Source of the DNA: Arenibacter sp. F26102
Lineage (GTDB): Bacteria > Bacteroidota > Bacteroidia > Flavobacteriales > Flavobacteriaceae
Assembly: GCF_023015865.1 (NCBI RefSeq)
Contig: NZ_JALKBC010000002.1
Location: 332,202 to 396,201 of the forward strand
Direction of reading: 5' to 3'
Length of the DNA: 64,000 nucleotides
In this document: positions 27,433 to 36,449 of the stretch, one piece after another
Position numbering within the stretch: the stretch's first letter is position 1
Layout: the number at the start of each line of letters is the position of its first letter
Made by a program: the position numbers and the translations under genes
Notes under the pieces: generated by a model
What the model saw: only the letters and a program-made list of their open reading frames with translations
Told to the model about the DNA's origin: nothing
Databases searched by the model: none

Positions 27433-27815
27433 TTTGTTATTTGAATTAGTTTAGCAACTGTGTAAAAGGAGGCATTCCGTAAGGGCTGCCTCTTTTTATT
27501 CTAGGAGGGTAAATACCCCGAGACTTGTCTCGTTAGTAAATGGCTAAAGTTTGAAAACGTGTTCCTTTAAAATGCTCCGTGGGCTTTCCCCGGAGAAATT
27601 TATTCGACAGACCCGTATTTTAAAAAAGCCGAAGGTTAATTGCAATGTGAAAGTTAAACCAATACCGTCTTTTTTGGCTGGGTTTGCGCTAAACAACCTC
27701 TACCCTTTGGTAGGTTCCTTATAGGGACCAGGACTTGCTCTTGGGCTTAGCACCAGTTATTAATAATTTTTTTCTAATGTCGGATTATTTGTTCCGAACC
27801 ATAAATTTTAAAATC
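27433..27815. other. Intergenic region after SusD (383 bp)
   Basis: It holds the terminator and, at 27519-27532, the perfect palindrome CGAGACTTGTCTCG (6-bp arms, 2-bp centre). No coding frame is convincing. The remainder is unremarkable and presumably contains the promoter of the phosphoesterase gene. Confidence 0.45.
27467..27497 (+). terminator. Rho-independent terminator after SusD
   Basis: GAGGCA (27469-27474) pairs with TGCCTC (27487-27492) around a 12-nt loop, extended by weak outer pairs, and is followed by a T-run. It lies 34 bp after the SusD stop. Confidence 0.7.
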
Positions 27816-28937
27816 ATGCAAAAAGTGTTGTTCTTATTCCTCTTATTTATCAGTGTAATTAGTGTTGCACAAGAAAAGGATAAAATAGCCTTTGGGCCCT
27901 ATATTCAGCAAATGGGTACCAAGGATGCCACCATATGCTGGTCAACTTTGGAGAGTGAGCCAACAATTACAGATAAGGATGGCAACGTTAAAACAATAGC
28001 GGAGTATAGACACCATAAAATACATTTGGGAGAATTGGAACCAAATACCGAATATCAATATGATGTGCTAAATGATGGGTCTGATGAAGGTAAGGGGACA
28101 TTGACCACCTATCCCGATGAAATAATGCCCTTTAATTTTGCGGTTACCGGCGATTCCAGGAATAGGCACGATGTGCATGCAAAAATAGTGGCCAAAATTA
28201 TGGAGACTAATCCAAGGTTTATCATCAATTCAGGAGATTTGGTGGCCAATGGGCGGTCTATTAGCGATTGGGAAGCCTTCTTTGGAGTTAACAAGGAGCT
28301 AATGAAAAATACACCTTACTATCCCGTTTTGGGCAACCACGAAAAGGATTCGCCCTACTATTACGATTTGTTCGATTTGCCCAACAATGAAAAATACTAC
28401 TATTTCACGGTAGGCGATGCCCTATTTATTGTTTTGGATAGTGAGGGCAAGCAAATTTCCGAACCGGATTTTATCTCCGAAAAGAATAGTGACGCTTTCT
28501 GGCAAAGTGCCTTTTCAGAGTATTTTAATACCCATAAAGAATGGTTGGAAAACGTTTTAGAATTAAATAAGGAAGCGGGTTTTGTATTTATTTTCCAGCA
28601 TAAGCCATTGTATAGCGCCATGAAAAACAGAAAGGCAGAAGCCGAACAGACCCGTAAGTTTTGGGGCGATATTTTTGAAAGACACAATGTTCAGGTGTTC
28701 TTGAACGGTCATGATCATCATTACCATCGTGCATTTAAGAATGGGGTGCATTATATTACTTCTGCCGGAGCCGGAGCTCCTTTGTACGACATAGATTTTG
28801 ATCTTCCGGAAACAAAAAAATCCAGCAAAATAGAACATTTTGTGAATGTGCAGATCAATAAGAAAAACGCCTTTTTGTATGTGACGGACATAAACGGCGA
28901 TGAAATTGAAACTGTGGAAATAAAAAGAAGAAAATAA
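27816..28937 (+). CDS. Secreted calcineurin-like metallophosphoesterase (purple acid phosphatase-like)
   Basis: 373 residues from the ATG at 27816, chosen because it begins directly with a signal peptide (MQKVLFLFLLFISVISVAQ); the longer in-frame start at 27735 would put 27 polar residues before it. A short fibronectin-like N-terminal part (AFGPYIQQMGTKDATICW) is typical of purple acid phosphatase-type proteins. The metal-site motifs are in order: GDSRNRHD, INSGDLVANGR, VLGNHEKD, FIFQHKPLYS and FLNGHDHHYHR. It should hydrolyse phosphomonoesters or diesters in the periplasm or outside. Two membrane-protein genes follow directly, the first 14 bp downstream. Confidence 0.88.
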   Translation: MQKVLFLFLLFISVISVAQEKDKIAFGPYIQQMGTKDATICWSTLESEPTITDKDGNVKTIAEYRHHKIHLGELEPNTEYQYDVLNDGSDEGKGTLTTYPDEIMPFNFAVTGDSRNRHDVHAKIVAKIMETNPRFIINSGDLVANGRSISDWEAFFGVNKELMKNTPYYPVLGNHEKDSPYYYDLFDLPNNEKYYYFTVGDALFIVLDSEGKQISEPDFISEKNSDAFWQSAFSEYFNTHKEWLENVLELNKEAGFVFIFQHKPLYSAMKNRKAEAEQTRKFWGDIFERHNVQVFLNGHDHHYHRAFKNGVHYITSAGAGAPLYDIDFDLPETKKSSKIEHFVNVQINKKNAFLYVTDINGDEIETVEIKRRK

Positions 28938-28951
28938 TCTTGGATAAAGTC

Positions 28952-30223
28952 ATGGAAACAAAAAAAATAGGAATACCAATATTGATCGTTGCGATGGCAC
29001 TCGCCACAGCCTGGGCTATACGTGGTCAGTTTGGACACGAACAAGGCGCTGCCTGGGCAGGGGCAATTGGTGGCCTTGCCTTAGTACTTGTTTCGGGGCG
29101 AAAGGATTGGTATAACAAAATGATGTTAATTGCTTTTGCATCGGCAGTGGGTTGGGGAGCAGGCGGTATGATCAGTTATGGAGTGGTAGTTGGTTATGGT
29201 TTTGCAGACAACTTTATTAACGCCTATTACGGACTTGGAATGCTCTTTGTTATTGGCGGACTTTTTGGGTTATTGGGAGGTGGGCTAGTAGGTTTAACTT
29301 TGGATTCCACAGAAGGTAAAAGGGTTAAGTGGGGGCAGTTGCTTTCCCTGATGATCGCTGGCGGACTTGTAGGTTATTATTTTTTGGTGGAGCAGATCGG
29401 CTTCAAAATGACACCTCCGCGATCAGAGGCTTGGGCCCTGTGTTTTGGCGCCGGGCTGGCCATGTTGTGGTATATGGCCAAGGAAAATAGAAATTCGGCC
29501 ATTAGAGTGGCCTTATTCTCTATGTTGGGTGGAGGTATTGGTTTTAGCTTTGGTAATTTTTTACAGGTACTGGGAAATACATGGGAAATACCGTTTAATA
29601 TGTGGAACGTTATGGAATACAGTATTGGATTTTTCGGTGGATCTGGAATGGCTTATGGCGTATTTAGTTCCAAATGGCCCAAAGAAATTCCTAGACCTAA
29701 AAAATGGGAAAATTGGTCGGCATTGTTGATTGTGGTACTCTTTATTCCATTAATCGTTTACAGGGAATCATTGACTTATGGCCATATTGCTAGACGTTTG
29801 GAGAGTTTGCCCAATATAGAGTCCATTGCTTCTACAAGTACCTTAATGGTGTTATTAGCGTTGCTTGCAATGTTGGTTATCATCTTTTGGAAATTCAAAA
29901 AAGAAGAATTCACGCAAAAGGATGTTTTGGTTACGTTTTTTACCATGCTTATTGCATATGCCTTTATGAGTTATGCCGTGACAGGAATTTTTGGGGGAGA
30001 AATGCACCTTAACCATCATCTTTATGTGATGAACATAATATTTATTTTCGCTTTGCTCAGATTCAGGAGTTTGCAATTTTCATTTGGAGAAATTGATAAG
30101 ATAGACCTTAAAAAATGGCTTGTTTATTTGATCGTTGTACTTTTGGCAATCGCCATTTTGGCATTGATTGCTATAAATGTACATGGTGATCTGGGTGACA
30201 GGGATAGATTTCCCATGAATTAA
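28952..30223 (+). CDS. Polytopic membrane protein of unknown function
   Basis: 423 residues from ATG 28952 (a TTG 12 bases upstream is less likely). About ten to eleven hydrophobic segments rich in Gly (IGGLFGLLGGGLVGLTLDSTEG, FSMLGGGIGFSFGNF), with an N-terminal RGQFGHEQGAAWAGAIGGLAL. I do not recognise a named transporter family. The gene is sandwiched tightly between a phosphoesterase (14 bp) and a second membrane protein (17 bp), so all three probably act together, for instance in moving or sensing the dephosphorylated product. That role is inference only. Confidence 0.6.
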   Translation: METKKIGIPILIVAMALATAWAIRGQFGHEQGAAWAGAIGGLALVLVSGRKDWYNKMMLIAFASAVGWGAGGMISYGVVVGYGFADNFINAYYGLGMLFVIGGLFGLLGGGLVGLTLDSTEGKRVKWGQLLSLMIAGGLVGYYFLVEQIGFKMTPPRSEAWALCFGAGLAMLWYMAKENRNSAIRVALFSMLGGGIGFSFGNFLQVLGNTWEIPFNMWNVMEYSIGFFGGSGMAYGVFSSKWPKEIPRPKKWENWSALLIVVLFIPLIVYRESLTYGHIARRLESLPNIESIASTSTLMVLLALLAMLVIIFWKFKKEEFTQKDVLVTFFTMLIAYAFMSYAVTGIFGGEMHLNHHLYVMNIIFIFALLRFRSLQFSFGEIDKIDLKKWLVYLIVVLLAIAILALIAINVHGDLGDRDRFPMN

Positions 30224-30240
30224 ATTGAGATTTGGTTTTT

Positions 30241-30906
30241 ATGATTAAGAGTGAACAAAGAAAATACATAAAGATAATATGGACCATTTTTGGTATTTCC
30301 ATGGGTTATGCGGTCTTAAGGTATAATGTGGTGGGTACGGTTGCATGGAAAGATTTACCAATATTTATATTGAACAAGGGAGTGTCATTGGCAGCAATCG
30401 TATTGCTTGCCTTTAGTTTTTCGATCAGGCCCCTAACCAATTTAGGAATGCCTTACTTAAATTTAGGATTGGAAAGCAGAAAGGTATTAGGTATTTCGGG
30501 CCTGCTTTTAACCATATTTCATGTTCTCCTTAGTTTTTTGATTTTCAATCCCCAATATTATCCAAAGTTTTTTGCAGGAGATGATAGTTTGTCCATAATA
30601 GGGAATTTTAGTTTGCTCTCCGGAATGGCCAGTTTTATGATATTGGGGATTTACCACTGGTGTTTTAATAACCGTTCCAGGGGCAAGGAGATGCTTATAG
30701 AGATTATCACCTCAAAAAAATTCTTATTAGGGTTACTATTTCTATTGGGGATACATCTTTTTTTTATGGGTTATTCCACTTGGTCTACACCTGCTAAATG
30801 GCAAGGAGGCTTGCCACCTATAAGTTTGATCTCCTTTGTGGTAGTTCTCTTCGGATTTGTTGTAAATGTATTGGGCAGGGCTTCTGTTAGGAAAGGAGTT
30901 AATTGA
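30241..30906 (+). CDS. Membrane protein with ferric-reductase-like transmembrane topology
   Basis: 221 residues from the ATG at 30241; a TTG nine bases upstream is possible. Six hydrophobic segments. Histidines inside helices (LLTIFHVLLSF, ILGIYHWCFNN, LLGIHLFFMGY) are spaced as in YedZ/MsrQ and ferric-reductase-like domains that bind b-type haem, and the order of helices also fits. No soluble flavin domain is attached. It is the third gene of the phosphoesterase unit. The haem assignment is a pattern judgement and could be wrong. Confidence 0.55.
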   Translation: MIKSEQRKYIKIIWTIFGISMGYAVLRYNVVGTVAWKDLPIFILNKGVSLAAIVLLAFSFSIRPLTNLGMPYLNLGLESRKVLGISGLLLTIFHVLLSFLIFNPQYYPKFFAGDDSLSIIGNFSLLSGMASFMILGIYHWCFNNRSRGKEMLIEIITSKKFLLGLLFLLGIHLFFMGYSTWSTPAKWQGGLPPISLISFVVVLFGFVVNVLGRASVRKGVN

Positions 30907-31024
30907 TTATTTTGGCGAATCATTAATAAATGATAAAATAAATTTGTGCCCGCCATTGTATGGTTTGGCACGCATGGGAATAGATATAAACCCCTAATTA
31001 AACTTAAAGGAGTTCATTATTAAA

Positions 31025-31873
31025 TTACCTAAATGTTTTTCTGTAATCCGACGGTGTTTTGCCCATAATATGCTTAAAGTAGTGGTTAAAATTAGCTAGA
31101 TTGTTATACCCGCTTTCAAAGCAAATCTGTGTTATCTGCTTATCGGTTTCTGCCAGTAATTTTGCGGCAATACCCACCCTAACGCTTTTTACGTACTCCA
31201 TAAAGGTGAGATTGGTTTTCTTCTTAAAATATCTGCAAAATGAACTGGGTGCCATATTTAGAACAGAAGCGGCCTCTTCCAGTTTTACACCTTCCTGAAT
31301 ATTTTGAAAGACATATTCGTAGACCTTATTTATTTTATCCAGATTTTTGGAGAAAACGGCTGAGCTATTATTTGGATTGGATAGATTTTCCCTTTCATCT
31401 ATTTGCAGCAGAAAATTAAATATTTTAAGCATTTCAATATAGTATTCCAATCCTTGTAATTGGGTCATTTTCTCTAGGCTGTGTCTAATGTGGCTATCAT
31501 TTTCCAGCTTAAAACGCAGTCCGGTACTCGATTGTTTTAACAAATCTACCACCTGTTCCAATTCTGGCATCCTAAAAAAATCGGAGTTTATAATGTCCTC
31601 GGAAAAATGTGTAACTATACAAAAAGGGTCATTGTCCCTTTCAAAATCCAAGGCTTCCCAGCAGTGGGGAAGATTAGGACCTAATAGAACCAGGTCACCT
31701 TTTTCAAATCCAGAGATGTTGTCGCCAACAATTCTTCTGCCCGATCCCGCGGTGATAAAATTTAATTCAAAATTTTTGTGGGAATGTATTTTCGCATTTG
31801 ATGCCAAAGGTAATTTTCTTGATATAAATGAATGTTTGTTTGGTACAAATATTTTTTCAAAGATAAATTCCAT
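31025..31873 (-). CDS. AraC-family transcriptional regulator with cupin sensor
   Basis: About 282 residues from ATG 31873 (an upstream in-frame ATG at 31891 adds six residues). The N-terminal half is a cupin ligand-binding domain (KIHSHKNFELNFITAGSGRRIVG, GDLVLLGPNLPHCW). The C-terminal 100 residues are two helix-turn-helices of the AraC/XylS type (EEAASVLNMAPSSFCRYFKKKT, ITQICFESGYNNLANFNHYFKHIMGKTPSDYRKTF). It is divergent from the aldolase-PHP-GH31 genes and probably controls them in response to a sugar. No local operator was identified. Confidence 0.9.
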   Translation of the reverse strand: MEFIFEKIFVPNKHSFISRKLPLASNAKIHSHKNFELNFITAGSGRRIVGDNISGFEKGDLVLLGPNLPHCWEALDFERDNDPFCIVTHFSEDIINSDFFRMPELEQVVDLLKQSSTGLRFKLENDSHIRHSLEKMTQLQGLEYYIEMLKIFNFLLQIDERENLSNPNNSSAVFSKNLDKINKVYEYVFQNIQEGVKLEEAASVLNMAPSSFCRYFKKKTNLTFMEYVKSVRVGIAAKLLAETDKQITQICFESGYNNLANFNHYFKHIMGKTPSDYRKTFR

Positions 31874-31891
31874 AAGTTGGTATATTGACAA

Positions 31892-32173
31892 TATTGGACT
31901 AATATAATTAAATTATTCAGAAATAAGGTTAAAATATAATGCAATTAAAACAATATTGTAGTGGCGGGGGATATTAAATTGGATTTAATTTGTTAGAACA
32001 ACAATTCATGTCTCATAATATTGGAATCAGATGGTCCAGTGGTCAAACTATAGGATTAATTGCTTGCAAAATAGATTCATGAAAACCTAAAAAACCAACC
32101 ACTATGAATACAGGAACTACGATAGTTTGTCAGTCGGATAGGTATTACCATTATTTAATCCATTAAATATAAA
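31892..32173. other. Divergent promoter region between AraC regulator and aldolase gene
   Basis: AT-rich, 282 bp. It contains a 20-codon frame starting at 32104 that is too short to be supported as a gene. Expected site of the AraC operators. Confidence 0.4.
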
Positions 32174-33100
32174 ATGATGAAATTACCTGTAAAAGGAATA
32201 ATACCTCCTATGATTACTCCCTTACTAGAGAATAAGGAACTGGATTTGTCCGGACTAAATAAATTGGTAAACCACCTTGTAGATGGTGGTGTTCACGGAA
32301 TATTTATTTTGGGGACTACAGGGGAGGGGCCTAGTTTAAGTTATGAGGTTAGGAAACAACTTATATCGGAAACCTGTAGAATTGTCAATAAAAAGGTTCC
32401 AGTTTTGGTAGGGATTACGGATACGTCTTTTGATGGTACAATGGAAATCGCCAAGCACGCCAAAGAAGTAGGGGCAGATGCCTTGGTTGTAGCACCACCA
32501 TACTATTTTCCAATTTCTCAAGAAGAAATGGGCGATTACCTTGAAAGTTTATTGCCTGAATTGCCATTGCCTTTTATGTTATATAACATGCCTAGCTGTA
32601 CCAAGCTTCATTTATCCATTGAAGTTGTAAGAAGGGCAAAGGAGTTAGGGGCAATTGGTATTAAGGATAGTTCTGGAGATCTTACTTATTTGTATATGTT
32701 GATCGAAGAATTTAAAGCTGATCCACTATTTTCGGTAATTGCTGGAACCGAATTATTTTTACCGGAAACAATTATGAATGGTGGACATGGTGCGGTAGCC
32801 GGTGGAGCCAATTTTTTCCCGAAATTGTTTGTGGATTTGTACAATGCAGCGGAGGATAGAGATTTGGACAAAATAAGGTCTTTACGTGAACAAGTGCTAA
32901 AGATTCATAAAACAATATATGAGGTTGGGGAATATTCTTCCAGGCATATCAAAGGAACCAAGGCGGCTTTGTTGGCCATGAAAATTTGTCAAGATCATAG
33001 CGCTGAGCCACTCCAGAGATTTACAGAAGCACAACGAAGTCTAATCGAAGAATATATATCTCAATTCAATTATAAAAATGAATATAATTCTATTCATTGA
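32174..33100 (+). CDS. DapA/N-acetylneuraminate lyase-family aldolase
   Basis: 308 residues, cytoplasmic TIM barrel. Signatures: GIIPPMITPL, the carboxylate-binding GTTGEGPS, the catalytic tyrosine in MLYNMPS, and the Schiff-base lysine in IGIKDSSGDL. The family includes dihydrodipicolinate synthase, sialic-acid lyase and 2-keto-3-deoxy sugar-acid aldolases. Because it sits in a catabolic cluster with an AraC regulator, a PHP phosphoesterase and GH31, a sugar-acid aldolase is more likely than lysine biosynthesis, but substrate cannot be fixed. ATG ATG at 32174/32177 are both usable. Confidence 0.88.
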   Translation: MMKLPVKGIIPPMITPLLENKELDLSGLNKLVNHLVDGGVHGIFILGTTGEGPSLSYEVRKQLISETCRIVNKKVPVLVGITDTSFDGTMEIAKHAKEVGADALVVAPPYYFPISQEEMGDYLESLLPELPLPFMLYNMPSCTKLHLSIEVVRRAKELGAIGIKDSSGDLTYLYMLIEEFKADPLFSVIAGTELFLPETIMNGGHGAVAGGANFFPKLFVDLYNAAEDRDLDKIRSLREQVLKIHKTIYEVGEYSSRHIKGTKAALLAMKICQDHSAEPLQRFTEAQRSLIEEYISQFNYKNEYNSIH

Positions 33101-33203
33101 AAGCGGTACTCGGGAATATTGACCATGCTTTCAGGAACAAGTTTTTGTTATGATATGGAAAAGTGGACTATATTGAAGCCTGTTGGTAATTGATATTAAT
33201 AAA

Positions 33204-34637
33204 ATGTTGAAAAAGTCGTTTGGCGCAGTTCCGTTATTCATTATTGCTGTTCTGGCACTTTTTTTTCATTTGGATATACTTATTATCGATGCGCTTACTT
33301 TGGAATCCTTACCAAGTTATGGTATCCACATTCAGATTTGGCGAATTCTTTTTGAACCTATTTTAGGATTATTACTATATTTCAATCGCTCCATTTACCC
33401 CTTACAGGAATTGCCTATAACTTTATTGTGGATAATGGTTTTTTATATAGGCCTGAGTCTAATTAAAGTTTTTAAAGTTCCTGTTGGTGCCATTAGGAGG
33501 CAAAGAGTGCTAAGATTTTTGGGAAACCTACCCTTGATTATCGGTGTTTGCTTTTCTGTTTTTATAGTTATTCTTTTCCTGCCGCTACCAAATAATACTA
33601 TTGTCAATAATACTTCGGATGAGATATTGGTTACAACCCATGCCCATACGGAGTTTAGTCATGACGGATTAATTTCGCAGGACAAAATGTGGCAATGGCA
33701 CAAAAGAAATGGGTTCGATGCCTTTTTTATAACCGATCATGCCAATCATAAAAAAACAATGGACTTCTCCTCCAGGCAAAAGGAAGGCCAATTTCCTTTG
33801 GAGCCATTGATAATGGTGGGTCAAGAACATTCGGGTTCCAATCATATGAGTTTATTGGGACTGAACGGGAAATTTGAAATCAAGGGGAAATCGGACTCCC
33901 TAATAGTGGATTTGGTGCATAAGTATGGAGGTGCTGTGATAATTAATCATTGGTTTGATGGGAAGGGGAATGACAAGGAGTTTTATAAGGACCTTGGGGC
34001 TGACGGCTTTGAAATTGAAAATGTCGGCAAGGAATTATATTATGATCGAACCAAATTTATGGATCTAAAAAAGTTCTGTGAAGAAAACAAGCTCCTTATG
34101 ATTGGTGGACTGGATTTTCATGGTTACGGGAGGGCCTGTGGTTTATGGAATGCGTTTCAAATTCCCAATTGGCATCAAATGAATCCGGATGACAAGGAAA
34201 AATCTATTTTGGAAATATTAAGAAATAGGGATCAAAGTAGGGTAAAGGTACTCATGTACAAAGATCGACCTTTCTATAGTGAAGATAATTTGTTGTTCCA
34301 ACCCTTTGTTACCTTGGTTAATTATTTTAGGACGCTTAATTTCTATCAGGTTTTATCCTGGGCCATTTGGTTGGTTTTGTTCCAATTGTTATGGAATTAT
34401 AGAAGGCAACATTTTATTCCAATGCACAAAAGAATGGCCTTGACTGGATTGGTCAGTGCCTTGTTTTTAGTAGCCATGGGCTTATATTATATGTTTCGGG
34501 GCAATGCGGTTAAGGGCTATAGTAAAGTGTTTGCCGAATACAGTTCATTGCTGTTGACCATTGGCTCTGTCTTTATGATCTATTCACTTTTGACCATATA
34601 TTTTAGATTCTTCAGAAAATTAAAAATTAAAACTTGA
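33204..34637 (+). CDS. Membrane-embedded PHP-domain phosphoesterase
   Basis: 477 residues from ATG 33204. Three to four hydrophobic segments precede and three follow a central soluble domain (about 135-350). That domain has the PHP metal motifs: TTHAHTEFSHDG (His146, His148), ITDHANH, VGQEHSGSNH, INHWFDG and GGLDFHGYGRACG. PHP proteins hydrolyse phosphoesters with two or three metal ions. The membrane framing on both sides is unusual and suggests action on a lipid-linked or periplasmic substrate. The stop codon overlaps the start of GH31 by 4 bases, so translation is coupled. Confidence 0.8.
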   Translation: MLKKSFGAVPLFIIAVLALFFHLDILIIDALTLESLPSYGIHIQIWRILFEPILGLLLYFNRSIYPLQELPITLLWIMVFYIGLSLIKVFKVPVGAIRRQRVLRFLGNLPLIIGVCFSVFIVILFLPLPNNTIVNNTSDEILVTTHAHTEFSHDGLISQDKMWQWHKRNGFDAFFITDHANHKKTMDFSSRQKEGQFPLEPLIMVGQEHSGSNHMSLLGLNGKFEIKGKSDSLIVDLVHKYGGAVIINHWFDGKGNDKEFYKDLGADGFEIENVGKELYYDRTKFMDLKKFCEENKLLMIGGLDFHGYGRACGLWNAFQIPNWHQMNPDDKEKSILEILRNRDQSRVKVLMYKDRPFYSEDNLLFQPFVTLVNYFRTLNFYQVLSWAIWLVLFQLLWNYRRQHFIPMHKRMALTGLVSALFLVAMGLYYMFRGNAVKGYSKVFAEYSSLLLTIGSVFMIYSLLTIYFRFFRKLKIKT

Positions 34638-36409
34638 AAAGGAAAGTACTGAAAATAGGTGTTTTAGGATTTCTTCTTTTAGGTTTGGTCTCCTATTTTT
34701 ATTGGGTTTTACCTGTGTGGGGAATACCTTTCAACGGGCAGCGTCATGGAAATCCACCTCTGACCCCAGCATGGGCTTTGGAATGTTGGCTTTGGGAAGA
34801 CGATGTAAATACTTCAGATTATGTGGATGAGCTATTAAGGGGGTATAAGGAAAACGATATCCCAGTGAGAACCATTATTTTGGATAGTCCGTGGTCTGTG
34901 CGTTACAACGACTTTGAAATAGACACGATCCTTTATGAAAAACCCAATCAATGGTTTAAAAAGCTTCAGGACAATAATTATAGGGTGGTCTTATGGATGA
35001 CCTCTATGGTAAATAGTTTTAGTAAAGACACCCAAATTAAAGATTCCAAGGATTGGTATGGCGGGGCTATGGATAATGGCTTCCTGGTCAAATCCAAGAA
35101 CCCCAATAAATGGTGGAAGGGTGAAGGCGGTTTTATAGATTATACCAATGCAGATGCCATGCACTGGTGGCGGGGATTGCAACAGAATGTTTTTGATTTG
35201 GGTATTGATGGATGGAAGCTGGATGGCACTGCAACCTTATTCTGGAGCCAATTGGGTCCAATACCCATATTCTACAAGCGCACATCTAAAGGGTTTATGA
35301 CCACTAGAACCTATATGGACCATTATTACAGGGATGAATACCGGCATGGGCTTACCCAAAACCCTGAGTTCGTTACCCTGACCAGATCTATAGACCGTGG
35401 GTTTCATCCTGAAGGATTTTCACCAATTGACGCCTCTCCCGTAAACTGGGTAGGTGATCAAAAGCACGAATGGGTAACGGATCAAATGATATTGGAAAGT
35501 GGGGACGAAAAAGTAGATATAGCGTTGGAAGGAATTCAGGGTTATGAGTCGGCCATAAAAAGCATACTTAAAAGCGCCGAGCTGGGATATAATATTGTGG
35601 GGTCCGATGTGGCCGGATTTTCTGGAAAAACAATTCCGCCAAGACTTTATATACGTTGGACGCAATTCTCCACCTTTTGTGGTCTGTTCATGAATGGTGG
35701 TCATGGCGAAAGGCGACTTTGGAAAAGAACGGAAGAGGAACTGCAGGTGATACGAAAGTTCTCTTGGTTGCATACGGAATTGGTGCCCTATATGTACCAT
35801 TATGTTATTACTGCCCATGATGGGGGCAAAAGATTGCAGACACCCTTAAAACGGGGAAAATATCACTATATGTTCGGGGAAGATTTTTTGGTTGCTCCAA
35901 TATATAAGGATTCGAAAAGAAGAAACATTAGGTTGCCTAAGGGCAAGTGGAGGTATTTTTTTAATGATAAAGATCTTCATGAAGGAGGGACGGATATTGA
36001 ACGGGAATTTTCAATGGATGAATTTCCTGTTTATATAAAGGAGGGTGCCATAGTCCCTATGGATGTTAAGCGTGACTATACTGGTTTGGGTGACTTGGAT
36101 TCAGAAGGGTTTACCACCATTTTGGTATATCCCAAAGGCGATAATAGTTTTGTATTTTATCATACGGATACTGTAGGGGAAACCAAGATTTCGTATTCAA
36201 CTTTAGGTAAAAAATTGAAACTTTCACTGGATGGAACTAAAATATCCCATATCTTAAGAGTCCATTCCAATAGTGTTCCGGAATCCATCACTTTGGATGG
36301 ACGTCCCATTGAAAAAGGCGTTTTCTGGAATTATGACGACTTAAACCATAAGCTTATTATCAAAAGTGGAGTGGAATATGGGAAAGGGGAATATGAAATC
36401 ATTTTCTGA
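34634..36409 (+). CDS. GH31-family glycoside hydrolase, membrane-anchored
   Basis: 591 residues. I accept a TTG start at 34634 because it overlaps the preceding TGA and begins directly with a signal anchor (KRKVLKIGVLGFLLLGLVSYF). The GH31 barrel shows the nucleophile in GWKLDGTA (Asp197) and the acid/base in NIVGSDVAGFSG (Asp325), followed by RLYIRWTQFSTFCGLFMNGGHGERR and a C-terminal beta-sandwich from about 470. GH31 includes alpha-glucosidases, alpha-xylosidases and sulfoquinovosidases. I do not see the full WMMDFGE-like motif of alpha-glucosidases, so the specificity is open. Confidence 0.88.
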   Translation: MKRKVLKIGVLGFLLLGLVSYFYWVLPVWGIPFNGQRHGNPPLTPAWALECWLWEDDVNTSDYVDELLRGYKENDIPVRTIILDSPWSVRYNDFEIDTILYEKPNQWFKKLQDNNYRVVLWMTSMVNSFSKDTQIKDSKDWYGGAMDNGFLVKSKNPNKWWKGEGGFIDYTNADAMHWWRGLQQNVFDLGIDGWKLDGTATLFWSQLGPIPIFYKRTSKGFMTTRTYMDHYYRDEYRHGLTQNPEFVTLTRSIDRGFHPEGFSPIDASPVNWVGDQKHEWVTDQMILESGDEKVDIALEGIQGYESAIKSILKSAELGYNIVGSDVAGFSGKTIPPRLYIRWTQFSTFCGLFMNGGHGERRLWKRTEEELQVIRKFSWLHTELVPYMYHYVITAHDGGKRLQTPLKRGKYHYMFGEDFLVAPIYKDSKRRNIRLPKGKWRYFFNDKDLHEGGTDIEREFSMDEFPVYIKEGAIVPMDVKRDYTGLGDLDSEGFTTILVYPKGDNSFVFYHTDTVGETKISYSTLGKKLKLSLDGTKISHILRVHSNSVPESITLDGRPIEKGVFWNYDDLNHKLIIKSGVEYGKGEYEIIF

Positions 36410-36449
36410 TTATATCTTTCCCACGTCCAAATTGGTAATGCAGTAAGGG

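Noticed and set aside
32104..32166. 20-codon frame before the aldolase gene
   Set aside because: Short and unconserved as far as can be judged. Probably chance.
7059..33100. Calling the region a sialic-acid utilisation locus
   Set aside because: The propeller lacks the FRIP motif, the aldolase could belong to several DapA subfamilies, and no epimerase or kinase for N-acetylmannosamine is present.
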